From positions 1-8,235 of the forward strand of contig JAPOYQ010000853.1 of the NCBI GenBank assembly GCA_026706505.1: 8,235 nucleotides of DNA, given 5' to 3'. The notes under the pieces are model-generated. The model ran no database searches and was not told where the DNA came from. It saw nothing but the letters and a program-made list of their open reading frames with translations. This document shows, one piece after another, positions 1 through 6,375 of this stretch. The position numbers and the translations under genes were made by a program. The DNA comes from Gemmatimonadota bacterium. GTDB taxonomy: Bacteria > Latescibacterota > UBA2968 > UBA8231. Each line of letters opens with the position of its first letter. The stretch's first letter is position 1.

Positions 1-552
1 TGGTTTGCCTGGGCACCCTTTATCGGCACGTTCATCGCCCGCATTTCCAAGGGCCGCACTGTGCGCGAATTCACGATTTTTGTCCTCATTCCGCCGATGC
101 TGTTATGCTTACTGTGGTTTGGTGCCTTTGGCGGCACGGCCCTTCACCAGAATATGGTTGAGGGCTATACCGGCGTAACCGAGAATGTTGCGGCGTGGAA
201 GCTGGAAATTGCATTGTTCAAAATGTTCGACCAACTACCGCTGACCAAGTTACTTTCATCGGTGGCGCTCCTGCTGACCATCGTATTTTTCGTCACCTCG
301 TCGGACTCCGGCTCGTTGATTCTGGACACCATTGCAGCCGGCGGCAACGTTGATGCCCCAGTAGCGCAACGCGTCTTCTGGTGTACTATTGAAGGGTTAG
401 TCGCTATCGCGCTCCTGCTTGGTGGAGGGCTAGATTCGCTGCAAGCGGCCTCGCTTGCAACCGGCTTTCCGTTCGCTCTTGTCCTCTTGGGAATGGCCGT
501 CTGCGTCTGGATGGGGTTGCGCAGCGAACGGCTTCTGAGGAGGACGCCGTGA
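1..552 (+). CDS. BCCT-family transporter, C-terminal part (5' truncated by window)
   Basis: The reading frame is open from base 1, so the N-terminal two thirds lie outside the window; 183 residues are visible. BCCT carriers are secondary transporters of betaine, choline, carnitine or related quaternary or sulfonium solutes in the cytoplasmic membrane. The visible part begins [20 protein letters not shown], the characteristic BCCT stretch after the conserved Trp-rich helix. It also has the family's [10 protein letters not shown] motif at about residues 97-106, followed by two more hydrophobic helices and a very short basic tail. The substrate cannot be told from this portion, because the main substrate-binding Trp box is mostly missing. 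Its stop overlaps the GTG start of the next gene by 4 bases (GTGA), so it is probably cotranslated with the two DUF1538 genes. Family assignment is firm; substrate is unknown. Confidence 0.93.
   Translation, partial: WFAWAPFIGTFIARISKGRTVREFTIFVLIPPMLLCLLWFGAFGGTALHQNMVEGYTGVTENVAAWKLEIALFKMFDQLPLTKLLSSVALLLTIVFFVTSSDSGSLILDTIAAGGNVDAPVAQRVFWCTIEGLVAIALLLGGGLDSLQAASLATGFPFALVLLGMAVCVWMGLRSERLLRRTP
538..543 (+). promoter_or_regulatory. Ribosome binding site for the first DUF1538 gene
   Basis: A perfect AGGAGG lies 5 bases before the GTG at 549. It supports this non-ATG start, which overlaps the stop of the BCCT gene. The site lies inside the BCCT coding sequence, so translation of the two genes is probably coupled. 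Confidence 0.7.
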
Positions 553-1283
553 CCAGAGCCTTGGGCGCTATATTGCGGCGGCTCGTTGATGCGCTGCGCG
601 ATTTGGCACCCATCATCATCGTCATCGCGTTCTTCCAACTCGTGGTGTTGCAGCAGCCCTTTCCGAACTTAGGGCGCGTCGCCGTTGGCTTGGTCTGCGT
701 AATCGCCGGCCTGACGCTTTTCATCCAAGGACTCGAAAGCGGTCTTTTTCCCCTCGGCGAGGCCATTGCACAGGCCTTTGCGCGCAAGGGGAGCGCAACC
801 GCGCTGTTAGCTTTTGCCTTTTGCTTGGGTTTTGGCACTACGGTCGCGGAACCGGCCCTGATCGCCGTTGCTGCGGAGGCGGCTGAGGTCGCCGCGGAAG
901 CCGGTGCCATTGCCGACGACGATGAGGTGCGCGCTGCGTACGCCTTTGAGTTGCGCATGGTGGTGGCGGTCTCGGTCGGCATGGCGATCGTGCTCGGCGT
1001 GCTGCGCATCCTCAAGGGCTGGCCAATCCACCGGCTGATCATCGGGGGCTACGTGCTGGTGACTGTAATGACCGCTTTTGCGCCCGCAGAGATCATTGGC
1101 GTGGCCTACGATTCCGGCGGCGTCACCACCAGCACGATCACAGTGCCGCTCGTCACCGCGTTGGGCGTTGGACTCGCCACGTCAATCCGGGGGCGCAACC
1201 CAATGGTCGATGGCTTCGGGCTCATTGCGTTTGCCAGCCTGACGCCCATGATCTTCGTGCTGGCCTATGGCATGGTGAACTGA
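549..1283 (+). CDS. DUF1538 family membrane protein (first of a pair)
   Basis: This is a 244-residue, very hydrophobic protein with about six to seven membrane segments. It belongs to the DUF1538 family, whose transport function is assumed rather than proven. Signature stretches are [18 protein letters not shown] (about 54-71), [12 protein letters not shown] (97-108) and [14 protein letters not shown] (187-200), then [11 protein letters not shown] near the C-terminus. The same motifs occur in the same order in the next gene, so the two are paralogues. In my recollection many DUF1538 proteins carry two such domains in one chain of about 500 residues, which would make this the split form. The GTG start is chosen because of the AGGAGG five bases upstream and the 4-base overlap with the BCCT gene. 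It is followed after one base by the second DUF1538 gene. The substrate is unknown; PII-like and CBS partners downstream suggest that energy or metabolite status controls it. Confidence 0.88.
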   Translation: MTRALGAILRRLVDALRDLAPIIIVIAFFQLVVLQQPFPNLGRVAVGLVCVIAGLTLFIQGLESGLFPLGEAIAQAFARKGSATALLAFAFCLGFGTTVAEPALIAVAAEAAEVAAEAGAIADDDEVRAAYAFELRMVVAVSVGMAIVLGVLRILKGWPIHRLIIGGYVLVTVMTAFAPAEIIGVAYDSGGVTTSTITVPLVTALGVGLATSIRGRNPMVDGFGLIAFASLTPMIFVLAYGMVN

Positions 1284-1284
1284 G

Positions 1285-2097
1285 ATGGAATTTCTGCGCA
1301 CTATTGCCGTCACCGCGCTTTCCACCGCGCTCGATGTGGTGCCCATTGTCGGCGTCCTCGTTCTATTCCAAGTTGCAGTGCTGCGCCGCAACCTGCCAAA
1401 CCTGCGCCAGATCGCGACCGGGTTTGTCCTCGTCCTGTTGGGACTGACGCTCTTCCTCATTGGCTTGGAGGAGGCGCTCTTCCCCATCGGCGAGACCATG
1501 GCGCGCCAACTTACCGCGCCCGAGACCATTGGGCAGGCGAGTCTGGCCGACGGCGTCGACTGGTACGACTACCTGCTGGTCTACGTGTTTGCCGCGGCGA
1601 TCGGCTTTGCGACGACAGTAGCTGAGCCTTCGCTCATCGCGGTCGCGCTCAAGGCCGAGGAGATCTCGGGCGGTGCCATCGACGCCTGGGGCCTCAGAAT
1701 CGCCGTGGCGGTCGGGGTGGCCGCAGGGGTGGCGCTGGGCTGCTTTCGCATTGTCACGGGTACGCCCCTGCCCTGGTACATCATTGCCGCATACTTAGTG
1801 GTGATCGCCCAGACCTTCCGGTCGAGCCGGACCATTGTGCCGCTCGCCTACGACAGCGGCGGCGTCACCACATCGACCGTCACAGTGCCGGTGGTCGCTG
1901 CGCTGGGCTTGGGGCTCGCCGCCACGGTTCCCGGGCGCAGCCCGCTGATCGACGGATTTGGCCTCATTGCGTTCGCCAGCGTCTTTCCCATCATGTCTGT
2001 TTTGGGCTATGCTATGGTAGTATCCTGGGTGGGTCGCAGGCGGGACGCCAACCACGCGGCCCCAATACTGAGGCCGGACAGCTCCGAGGAGACTTGA
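1285..2097 (+). CDS. DUF1538 family membrane protein (second of a pair)
   Basis: This 270-residue polytopic membrane protein is homologous to its upstream neighbour. Shared motifs are GLTLFLIGLEEALFPIGE (53-70), TTVAEPSLIAVALKAEE (110-126) and [14 protein letters not shown] (189-202), followed by [11 protein letters not shown]. It differs by a longer loop around residues 77-97 and a polar C-terminal tail of about 25 residues (WVGRRRDANHAAP onward) that is probably cytoplasmic. The two proteins likely assemble as the two halves of one transporter, equivalent to the two-domain DUF1538 proteins; this is inference. The ATG begins one base after the upstream stop and has only a weak ribosome binding site, consistent with translational coupling. 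The PII-like gene starts 3 bases after its stop. Function within the family is not established. Confidence 0.88.
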   Translation: MEFLRTIAVTALSTALDVVPIVGVLVLFQVAVLRRNLPNLRQIATGFVLVLLGLTLFLIGLEEALFPIGETMARQLTAPETIGQASLADGVDWYDYLLVYVFAAAIGFATTVAEPSLIAVALKAEEISGGAIDAWGLRIAVAVGVAAGVALGCFRIVTGTPLPWYIIAAYLVVIAQTFRSSRTIVPLAYDSGGVTTSTVTVPVVAALGLGLAATVPGRSPLIDGFGLIAFASVFPIMSVLGYAMVVSWVGRRRDANHAAPILRPDSSEET

Positions 2098-2100
2098 GCT

Positions 2101-2451
2101 ATGAAACTGAAGCTGATCGTCGCCTTGGTCAGCGACGACAAGACCGATACTGTGGTCGATGCTGCGCGCGCTGGCGGGGCGACCGGCGCGACGATTATTA
2201 CTGGCGTGCGCGGCGAAGGGCTAAAGCCGCAGAAGACCTTTTTCGGTCTCGATCTGGCGGCCCGACGGGATGTTGTTCTGTTCTTGGTGGTCGAGACGCG
2301 GGCGCGCGACATTTTGGAGCGCATCCGCGATGCCGGGCGCTTTGAGCAAGAGCCCGGCGCTGGCATTGCCTTTCAGATCCCGATTGAGGACGCCGTCGGT
2401 CTCACCACCCAACTTCCCACCATCCTCGAAGAAGTGGACGACGAAATATGA
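2101..2451 (+). CDS. PII-like signal-transduction protein with atypical T-loop
   Basis: A 116-residue cytoplasmic protein of PII (GlnB/GlnK) length. PII proteins are trimers that bind ATP/ADP, and often 2-oxoglutarate, between subunits, and use a flexible T-loop to control partners such as transporters. Here the ferredoxin-like halves are visible as KLKLIVALVSDDKTDTVVDA (3-22) and RDVVLFLVVETRARDILERI (56-75). A C-terminal PGAGIAFQIPIEDAVG (85-100) corresponds to the GDGKIFV..VEDV region of classical PII. The T-loop region reads RGEGLKPQKTFFGLDLAARR (37-56). It is short and has no equivalent of the uridylylated Tyr51, so classical GlnD control is unlikely. Its position in a transporter operon, as with glnK-amtB, suggests that it gates the DUF1538 proteins. 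An AGGAG lies about 9 bases before the ATG. It overlaps the CBS gene by 4 bases (ATGA). Confidence 0.88.
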   Translation: MKLKLIVALVSDDKTDTVVDAARAGGATGATIITGVRGEGLKPQKTFFGLDLAARRDVVLFLVVETRARDILERIRDAGRFEQEPGAGIAFQIPIEDAVGLTTQLPTILEEVDDEI

Positions 2452-2849
2452 GCGAGAAACGCACCATCCGGGTCGGAGACGTCATGGGCTCCAAACTCTA
2501 CACCATCGACAGGCTTGCGACTGTGGCCGAGGCCATGGCACTCATGAAGCAGTACGAGGTCAGTTCGCTCGCCGTCGACCGGCGCGACGACGACGACGAG
2601 TTCGGCTTGCTCGTGGTCGCGGACATCGCACGCGAGGTGATCGCCCAAAACCGCGCCCCCGAGCGCGTCAACGTGTACGAAATTATGTCGAAACCGGTGT
2701 TGACCCTGCCGTCGGCCATGCTCGCCCGCTACGCGGTGCGCTTGCTCGTGCGCTTTGAACTCTCCCGCGCCGTGGTCGTCGATTACGAGCGCCACCCGCT
2801 CGGCATGGTGACTTTGCGCGATCTCGTCCTGAGCCACGTGGCGGAGTGA
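2448..2849 (+). CDS. Two-CBS-domain protein
   Basis: A 133-residue soluble protein made almost entirely of a CBS pair (Bateman module). The first CBS covers about residues 8-65 (VGDVMGSKLYTIDRLATVAE, then VSSLAVD and GLLVVADIAREV). The second covers about 75-133 (VYEIMSKPVLTLPSAMLARY, then SRAVVVDYERHPLGMVTLRD). CBS pairs bind adenosine nucleotides such as AMP, ATP or S-adenosylmethionine and pass energy status to a partner. An acidic run, RRDDDDE (45-51), interrupts the first domain between strands. The start ATG overlaps the PII-like stop (ATGA), making this the last gene of the five-gene operon. The likely partner is the DUF1538 pair or the BCCT carrier; the ligand is unknown. Antisense open frames across it look like GC-driven shadows. 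Confidence 0.88.
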   Translation: MSEKRTIRVGDVMGSKLYTIDRLATVAEAMALMKQYEVSSLAVDRRDDDDEFGLLVVADIAREVIAQNRAPERVNVYEIMSKPVLTLPSAMLARYAVRLLVRFELSRAVVVDYERHPLGMVTLRDLVLSHVAE

Positions 2850-2878
2850 TGGGGCTGTCGGCCGCCATCCGCCCCACG

Positions 2879-2906
2879 AGCGCTGTCCGGCGCGGCCGGT
2901 AGCGCT
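2879..2906 (+). terminator. Possible intrinsic terminator after the CBS gene
   Basis: A hairpin can form from AGCGCT (2879-2884) and CCGG (2887-2890), pairing with CCGG (2896-2899) and AGCGCT (2901-2906), around a 5-base loop. It begins 30 bases after the CBS stop. The sequence that follows is only moderately T-rich (TTCAGTTCGATTTT), so termination strength is uncertain. A second, weaker inverted repeat, TGGGGC/GCCCCA, lies at 2850-2855 and 2871-2876. The hairpin could also be a Rho-dependent or mRNA-stabilising structure. Confidence 0.4.
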
Positions 2907-3078
2907 TTCAGTTCGATTTTCGAGTTCACCACTGCAATACCAGCGGGATAGCCGCAGCAAAGCTCCCCCGTCGAACAGGCCGGCCTAAACCGTTCGATAT
3001 CCGCGTCGAGTTCCTCGGCTGCGATCATCGAATGCGAGATTATCCCAACGTTGTCTGTCGAGAATTGCGATTCGCCGT

Positions 3079-3096
3079 CACAATCAGCCGATTGTG
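3079..3096 (+). promoter_or_regulatory. Perfect 7-bp inverted repeat before the sigma-PheS gene
   Basis: CACAATC and GATTGTG are perfect inverse complements separated by AGCC, and end 11 bases before the preferred ATG at 3108. As DNA this could be an operator. As RNA it would be a small hairpin whose 3' arm adjoins GTGGTG, the only purine-rich stretch near the start, so it could mask ribosome access. If translation began at the upstream TTG (3051) the repeat would instead lie inside the coding sequence. The function is inferred only from symmetry and position. Confidence 0.35.
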
Positions 3097-3107
3097 GTGT
3101 CCTGTTG

Positions 3108-4352
3108 ATGGGTACCCAAATGATCTACGACTACGACGAACTGGCTGCTTTGACCAAAGCGGCTCGAGATGGGGATGTGCGCGCCTACGGCCGCATAGTC
3201 GAGTTGACTCGCAATTCGGTTGAGGCAGCGGCACGAGTAATCGTTCACAACCCCGAAGACGCTGAGGATATCGCGCAGGAGACCTATGTGCGCGCCTTTG
3301 GTCAGCTCGGCAACCTACAGGACGTCGCGTCGCTGCTGGCGTGGCTCCAGCGCATTGCCAAGAATCTGGCGCTGAATCGCAGGCGCGCTAGCCGCTGGTC
3401 ATTTGTCAGCGACCTCGATATGTCGCAGATCGCCCAGCCGGAAATCGACGCCGATGAACTCGGTCCGGCACTCGCCCGAGCCCTTGTTGGACTGGGCGGT
3501 GAAGATCGACAGCTATGCGAAAGATACTACCACGGTGGTTGGACTACGGCCCGCTTGGCCGGCGAGATGAAGATCAGCGAGGGCGCTGTCCGCAAACGCC
3601 TCCAACGGGTCCGCGAACGCCTGCGAAAGGGAATCGCCATGAACGAAACGGATCTGCCCGAGCGCATTGTCGAACTCCTGTCGAAGCCGAATCTGACGGC
3701 CCTGCCGGAAAACCCGGTGGGCGCTGTCTGGGAGGCATTCAAGCGTCAGTACGACGGTTTTACAGAGGTTGAGCTCGCGGAGAAAATCGATCCAGACAAG
3801 GTTAGAGAGATCTTCGCAGATGCCGGCAATGGGTCGCTCGAAGAGTATCTGACAGCGGCGAGCCGCCAACAGTGGTTGCGGCGTGAACTCACGATGCCGA
3901 TGGTGATGGAAGCAGTGGGTAGAGAGGCACCGGTGCGGCTCATCGCCACGGGGAAAACCTATCGAATAGACGACGAGGAGGAGAGTAGCACCAGACTACA
4001 CGCCTTTCATCAGGCCGAGGTGCTGTGGGTCGGGGAAGACTTGAGCGAGTGGCAATTGATGGCACCGTTCAGCGAATTTATCCGAGAATTGAACCCGGAT
4101 ATGCAGCTGCGCATCCAGCATTTCGACTACTCGCTCTACTGCGAACGGGGGTGGGAGATTGCGGCTCAACTGCAGGGCATGGAATGGAGTTCGATCGCGG
4201 GGTTGGGACGACTGAAAACCGATCTCCTCAAGGCGCTGGGGTACGACTCGAACCGGTTGACGGCCGTCGGTCTCGGAGTGGGCTTGGAGCGCCTGGCTAT
4301 GATGCTGTACGGCATCGATGACATCCGCCGGATTGGGGCCGAGCGCGTATAG
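3108..4352 (+). CDS. ECF-like sigma factor fused to a PheS-like class II aminoacyl-tRNA synthetase core
   Basis: With the ATG at 3108 the protein has 414 residues; alternatives are ATG 3120 and an unlikely TTG at 3051. Residues 19-93 form sigma region 2 (DAEDIAQETYVRAF at 51-64, WLQRIAKNLALNRRR at 79-93). Residues 121-174 form region 4, with the helix-turn-helix around TARLAGEMKISEGAVRKRLQ (147-166). After a linker, residues 202-218 (NPVGAVWEAFKRQYDGF) resemble the motif 1 helix of phenylalanyl-tRNA synthetase alpha. RLIATGKTYRID (277-288) and FHQAEVLWV (300-308) match motif 2 (R286). HFDYSLYCERGWEI (338-351) sits where PheS has its Phe-binding TEPS segment. GLGVGLERLAMMLYGIDDI (388-406) is a near-canonical PheS motif 3 with R395. 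The NFD-HPAR insertion and the N-terminal coiled coil of true PheS are absent. ECF sigma factors normally end after region 4 at about 170-200 residues. The likely role is ligand-controlled transcription; tRNA charging is unlikely without PheT. Domain calls are strong, function is inferred. Confidence 0.88.
   Translation: MGTQMIYDYDELAALTKAARDGDVRAYGRIVELTRNSVEAAARVIVHNPEDAEDIAQETYVRAFGQLGNLQDVASLLAWLQRIAKNLALNRRRASRWSFVSDLDMSQIAQPEIDADELGPALARALVGLGGEDRQLCERYYHGGWTTARLAGEMKISEGAVRKRLQRVRERLRKGIAMNETDLPERIVELLSKPNLTALPENPVGAVWEAFKRQYDGFTEVELAEKIDPDKVREIFADAGNGSLEEYLTAASRQQWLRRELTMPMVMEAVGREAPVRLIATGKTYRIDDEEESSTRLHAFHQAEVLWVGEDLSEWQLMAPFSEFIRELNPDMQLRIQHFDYSLYCERGWEIAAQLQGMEWSSIAGLGRLKTDLLKALGYDSNRLTAVGLGVGLERLAMMLYGIDDIRRIGAERV
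3626..3641 (+). promoter_or_regulatory. Possible internal translation start at the sigma/PheS-like boundary
   Basis: AAAGGGA (3626-3632) lies 6 bases before an in-frame ATG at 3639, exactly between sigma region 4 and the PheS-like part. Initiation here would give a separate product of about 237 residues containing only the synthetase-like domain. This ribosome binding site looks better than any at the gene's own start. It may be chance, since the region encodes a basic helix ending in RKG. Confidence 0.3.
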
Positions 4353-4361
4353 GAGCTTCGC

Positions 4362-5444
4362 TCATTTGGTGTCCACCGCTTGGGGCGCATCGGAAATCTT
4401 CGGCACCTCAATTTCGGCCAAGTAGATATCGCTTTCCGAGGATTTGTAGCGGAACTCGGCAAAATGCCGGGGTTTGACCAAACCCGTCCAATACGCAACG
4501 TCGGAGTAATACGAGATCACCAGCTTGCCGGGCTCGGGGGAGACCAGGCCCGGATAAGAGGCGTCGCCACCCTGCGAGAAGTAGCGGATCAGTTCGGCCT
4601 TGCCTTTGGTGAGGTAGTAGAGGCCCGTGGTGCCGTTGCCGATCCCTCCCCATTCGCCGCCTTGGAACTGGGTCGGATCGCCGCCAGACTCTGCGCCGGG
4701 AAGGCGGACGCGGCCGGCTAGGTACTCCTTGCCGGCAGTCCTGCAAATTACCGGCGCGTCGCATTTGACCTGCAAGTCGCCTCCTTCCCACGTCGTATAG
4801 GGCGGTTGGGACCAGTACATTGAGGCGTTGTTGGCGCGGACGATGCACCACAATTCGCCATCGGGCCGCCAGTAGAGTTCCGACTCTTCAGTGAACTCGG
4901 GCAGTTCGGCGCGGGTGACGATTTCGGCCCGTCGGGTCCAGTGGATGCCGTCGTCGGAGACGATCAACTCAAAGGGCCGCTCCTCGTGGTGGAGGTGGCA
5001 AATGGCCGAGTAGAACAGCCCCTCGCGCCAGCGGACCCGCCAAGTGTAGGGATGGTCGTCGCCGAGGGAGAGCAGTGCGGGCTGAGACCAGTGGACGCCG
5101 TCGTCGGTCCAAGAGACGTAAGAATGGATCGGATTGCGCGTGCCAATGAAGAGATACAACCGGTCCGGCGTGGTGCAAAAGTGCCCGTCTGCGGCAGCGC
5201 AGCCATCGGCGACGCCAGCGGGCGATTCAAAGTCGATTACCGGACGCCACCGCCGCAGATCGTCGGAGCGGAGGACGACCTCAACGCTGTTGCCGGCAAC
5301 GTGGCTGGTGCCGCGCCGGTAGCACAGCCAGTACATATCCTTCCACAAGGCCAGATCCGTAAAGGCGTTGTACCAGCCGTCGCGGACTACGGTGCGCAGT
5401 GCGGTGATATCCGCGGTGGGGAGATCGGGTCTTTCGTCGCTCAT
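4362..5444 (-). CDS. Sialidase-like (BNR/Asp-box) beta-propeller protein, possible glycoside hydrolase
   Basis: A 360-residue protein of the sialidase/five-bladed propeller type found in neuraminidases and in GH32/GH43-like enzymes. Two Asp-boxes (S-x-D-x-G-x-x-W) are clear: SWTDDGVHW (111-119) and SDDGIHW (163-169). A degenerate copy, SDDLRRW, lies at 60-66. Between them run repeated beta-strand units with aromatic and acidic residues typical of a sugar-binding cleft (WYNAFTDLALWKDMYWLCYR near the N-terminus, FTEESELYWRPDGELWCIVR at 184-203). No signal peptide is seen, so it is probably cytoplasmic. The ATG overlaps the PhyH gene stop by 4 bases and has GAGGAGAG about 8 bases upstream, so it is the second gene of a two-gene operon. 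It ends 9 bases from the convergent sigma-PheS gene. The catalytic Arg triad and the substrate cannot be assigned by eye; it could also be a non-enzymatic propeller. Confidence 0.8.
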   Translation of the reverse strand: MSDERPDLPTADITALRTVVRDGWYNAFTDLALWKDMYWLCYRRGTSHVAGNSVEVVLRSDDLRRWRPVIDFESPAGVADGCAAADGHFCTTPDRLYLFIGTRNPIHSYVSWTDDGVHWSQPALLSLGDDHPYTWRVRWREGLFYSAICHLHHEERPFELIVSDDGIHWTRRAEIVTRAELPEFTEESELYWRPDGELWCIVRANNASMYWSQPPYTTWEGGDLQVKCDAPVICRTAGKEYLAGRVRLPGAESGGDPTQFQGGEWGGIGNGTTGLYYLTKGKAELIRYFSQGGDASYPGLVSPEPGKLVISYYSDVAYWTGLVKPRHFAEFRYKSSESDIYLAEIEVPKISDAPQAVDTK

Positions 5445-6247
5445 AGATCGTACTCTCCTCGCGCATTCCAGCCTGGGTACTGCTCTTCGAGGCGGTCTAG
5501 CGTCTCTTGAGTGTAGTATTCGTGGCCGGGTGGCGGAAAGCGGAAGAGGGCTCGTTCGCGCGCCGAAAGCCGGCCGATAAAGGCCCGGAAGTGATCTTGC
5601 ATCCCTCGGTTGGTAAAGCTGCTCACACCCTCCCAGTAGTGGTCGGCGCGGCCGTAGATCCGGGTGGCGGAATAGCGCTGCCCTTCGCTGCCCTTGAACA
5701 CGGTCGCCGAGTGCCAGAGATGGGTGTTGAAGATCATGATCGTGCCCGCTGGTACGGTCAGCAAAATCCGCTTGCTCAGATCCTGGCCATAGGGCTTGGG
5801 CACGATCTGCATCGGCGCTTGGTTTTCGTCCACGGCTTCGGGGAAGTACCAGGTGCTGATCTGCCCGTAGCGCCGGTCAGATGTGGGCGGCAGGAGCGAG
5901 TTGTTGCCATTGTCGATGTGCAGCCTCGGCTGCTCGGCTCCAGGGTCGGGATAGCGCGCCCAGTTGTGGGCGTAGCGGAAGAAGATGTCCTCGGTGTCGA
6001 GCACTCGCTGGACGAACTCGATGAGGTCCCAGTCGAGGATGAATTCATTGAAGAGCATATCGGCGTAGGGAAAGTCGTCCCTTAAGAGCCGCCTTTCGGG
6101 CGGATCGGCGGCGATCACTTCCCAAGGGGGGAGGGTCTGGCGTATGCCCTCGGCGATCTGAGCCCGGCGTTCTTCTGGATAGAAATCTTCTACTACGACA
6201 AAGCCCTGTTCTACAAAAGTCTGGAAGTGATCGTCTGTTAGTTTCAT
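5441..6247 (-). CDS. Phytanoyl-CoA dioxygenase (PhyH) family Fe(II)/2-oxoglutarate oxygenase
   Basis: A 268-residue soluble protein of normal PhyH length. The family hydroxylates varied small molecules using iron, O2 and 2-oxoglutarate. The facial triad is visible as H110-x-D112 in RLHIDNGNN and a distal His in NTHLWHSA (H179). RYSATRIYGR (191-200) probably supplies the 2-oxoglutarate-binding Arg. The N-terminus FQTFVEQGFVVVEDFYPEE is the usual PhyH opening (x-F-x-x-x-G-[FY]-x-x-x-x-x-x-[FL]). The ATG at 6247 is supported by GGAGGAGGG just upstream on the minus strand, and a TATAAT promoter lies 36 bases upstream. It is the first gene of an operon with the sialidase-like gene (ATGA overlap). 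PhyH genes are numerous in marine uncultivated bacteria. The substrate is unknown; the neighbour hints at a sugar-containing or sugar-like compound, but this is inference. Confidence 0.9.
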   Translation of the reverse strand: MKLTDDHFQTFVEQGFVVVEDFYPEERRAQIAEGIRQTLPPWEVIAADPPERRLLRDDFPYADMLFNEFILDWDLIEFVQRVLDTEDIFFRYAHNWARYPDPGAEQPRLHIDNGNNSLLPPTSDRRYGQISTWYFPEAVDENQAPMQIVPKPYGQDLSKRILLTVPAGTIMIFNTHLWHSATVFKGSEGQRYSATRIYGRADHYWEGVSSFTNRGMQDHFRAFIGRLSARERALFRFPPPGHEYYTQETLDRLEEQYPGWNARGEYDL

Positions 6248-6282
6248 GCTCCCTCCTCCGCTGCGTTTTTGTTTGCGCTTAG

Positions 6283-6311
6283 ATTATACGGTCAAAGCTA
6301 CTCCGTGCCTA
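6283..6311 (-). promoter_or_regulatory. Sigma-70-type promoter for the PhyH operon
   Basis: On the minus strand a perfect -10 TATAAT (6288-6283) is preceded by a 17-base spacer and a -35-like TAGGCA (6311-6306, four of six matches to TTGACA). It lies 36 bases before the PhyH ATG, leaving a short leader that holds the strong GGAGGAGGG ribosome binding site. The surrounding 128-bp intergenic region (6248-6375) is locally AT-richer and must also serve the divergent NHL gene. No equally good plus-strand promoter is visible. Confidence 0.55.
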
Positions 6312-6375
6312 TTGCAAGCCACCGTCCGTATTGCCAATATACATTGACATTTGCCCTCTAACCGCGGGGAATGCC

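Noticed and set aside
404..1042. Minus-strand open frame of 212 codons opposite the BCCT and DUF1538 genes.
   Set aside because: Low-complexity Ser/Ala/Thr/Arg-rich translation, antisense to conserved membrane-protein genes; a shadow frame.
2783..3028. Minus-strand frame (starting MIAAEELDADIERFRPAC) over the CBS-sigma intergenic region; the open frame reaches above base 3090.
   Set aside because: It has some protein-like composition but no recognisable family and no ribosome binding site before the ATG. It also overlaps the CBS gene and the proposed terminator. A decayed gene fragment is possible but cannot be supported.
3108..4352. A functional housekeeping phenylalanyl-tRNA synthetase alpha subunit.
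   Set aside because: The coiled-coil tRNA-binding arm, the NFD-HPAR insertion and an intact TEPS segment are missing, no pheT follows, and the domain is attached to a sigma factor.
4941..5510. Plus-strand open frame of 189 codons opposite the sialidase-like gene.
   Set aside because: It is antisense to a well-supported gene and lacks recognisable motifs; it follows from high GC and codon bias. The same applies to the 192-codon frame at 5507-6085.
6344..6349. Perfect TTGACA as a possible -35 for the NHL gene.
   Set aside because: The bases 16-18 downstream are GC-rich (around GGGGAAT) with no -10-like sequence, and the ATG is only 26 bases after it, so it is probably chance.
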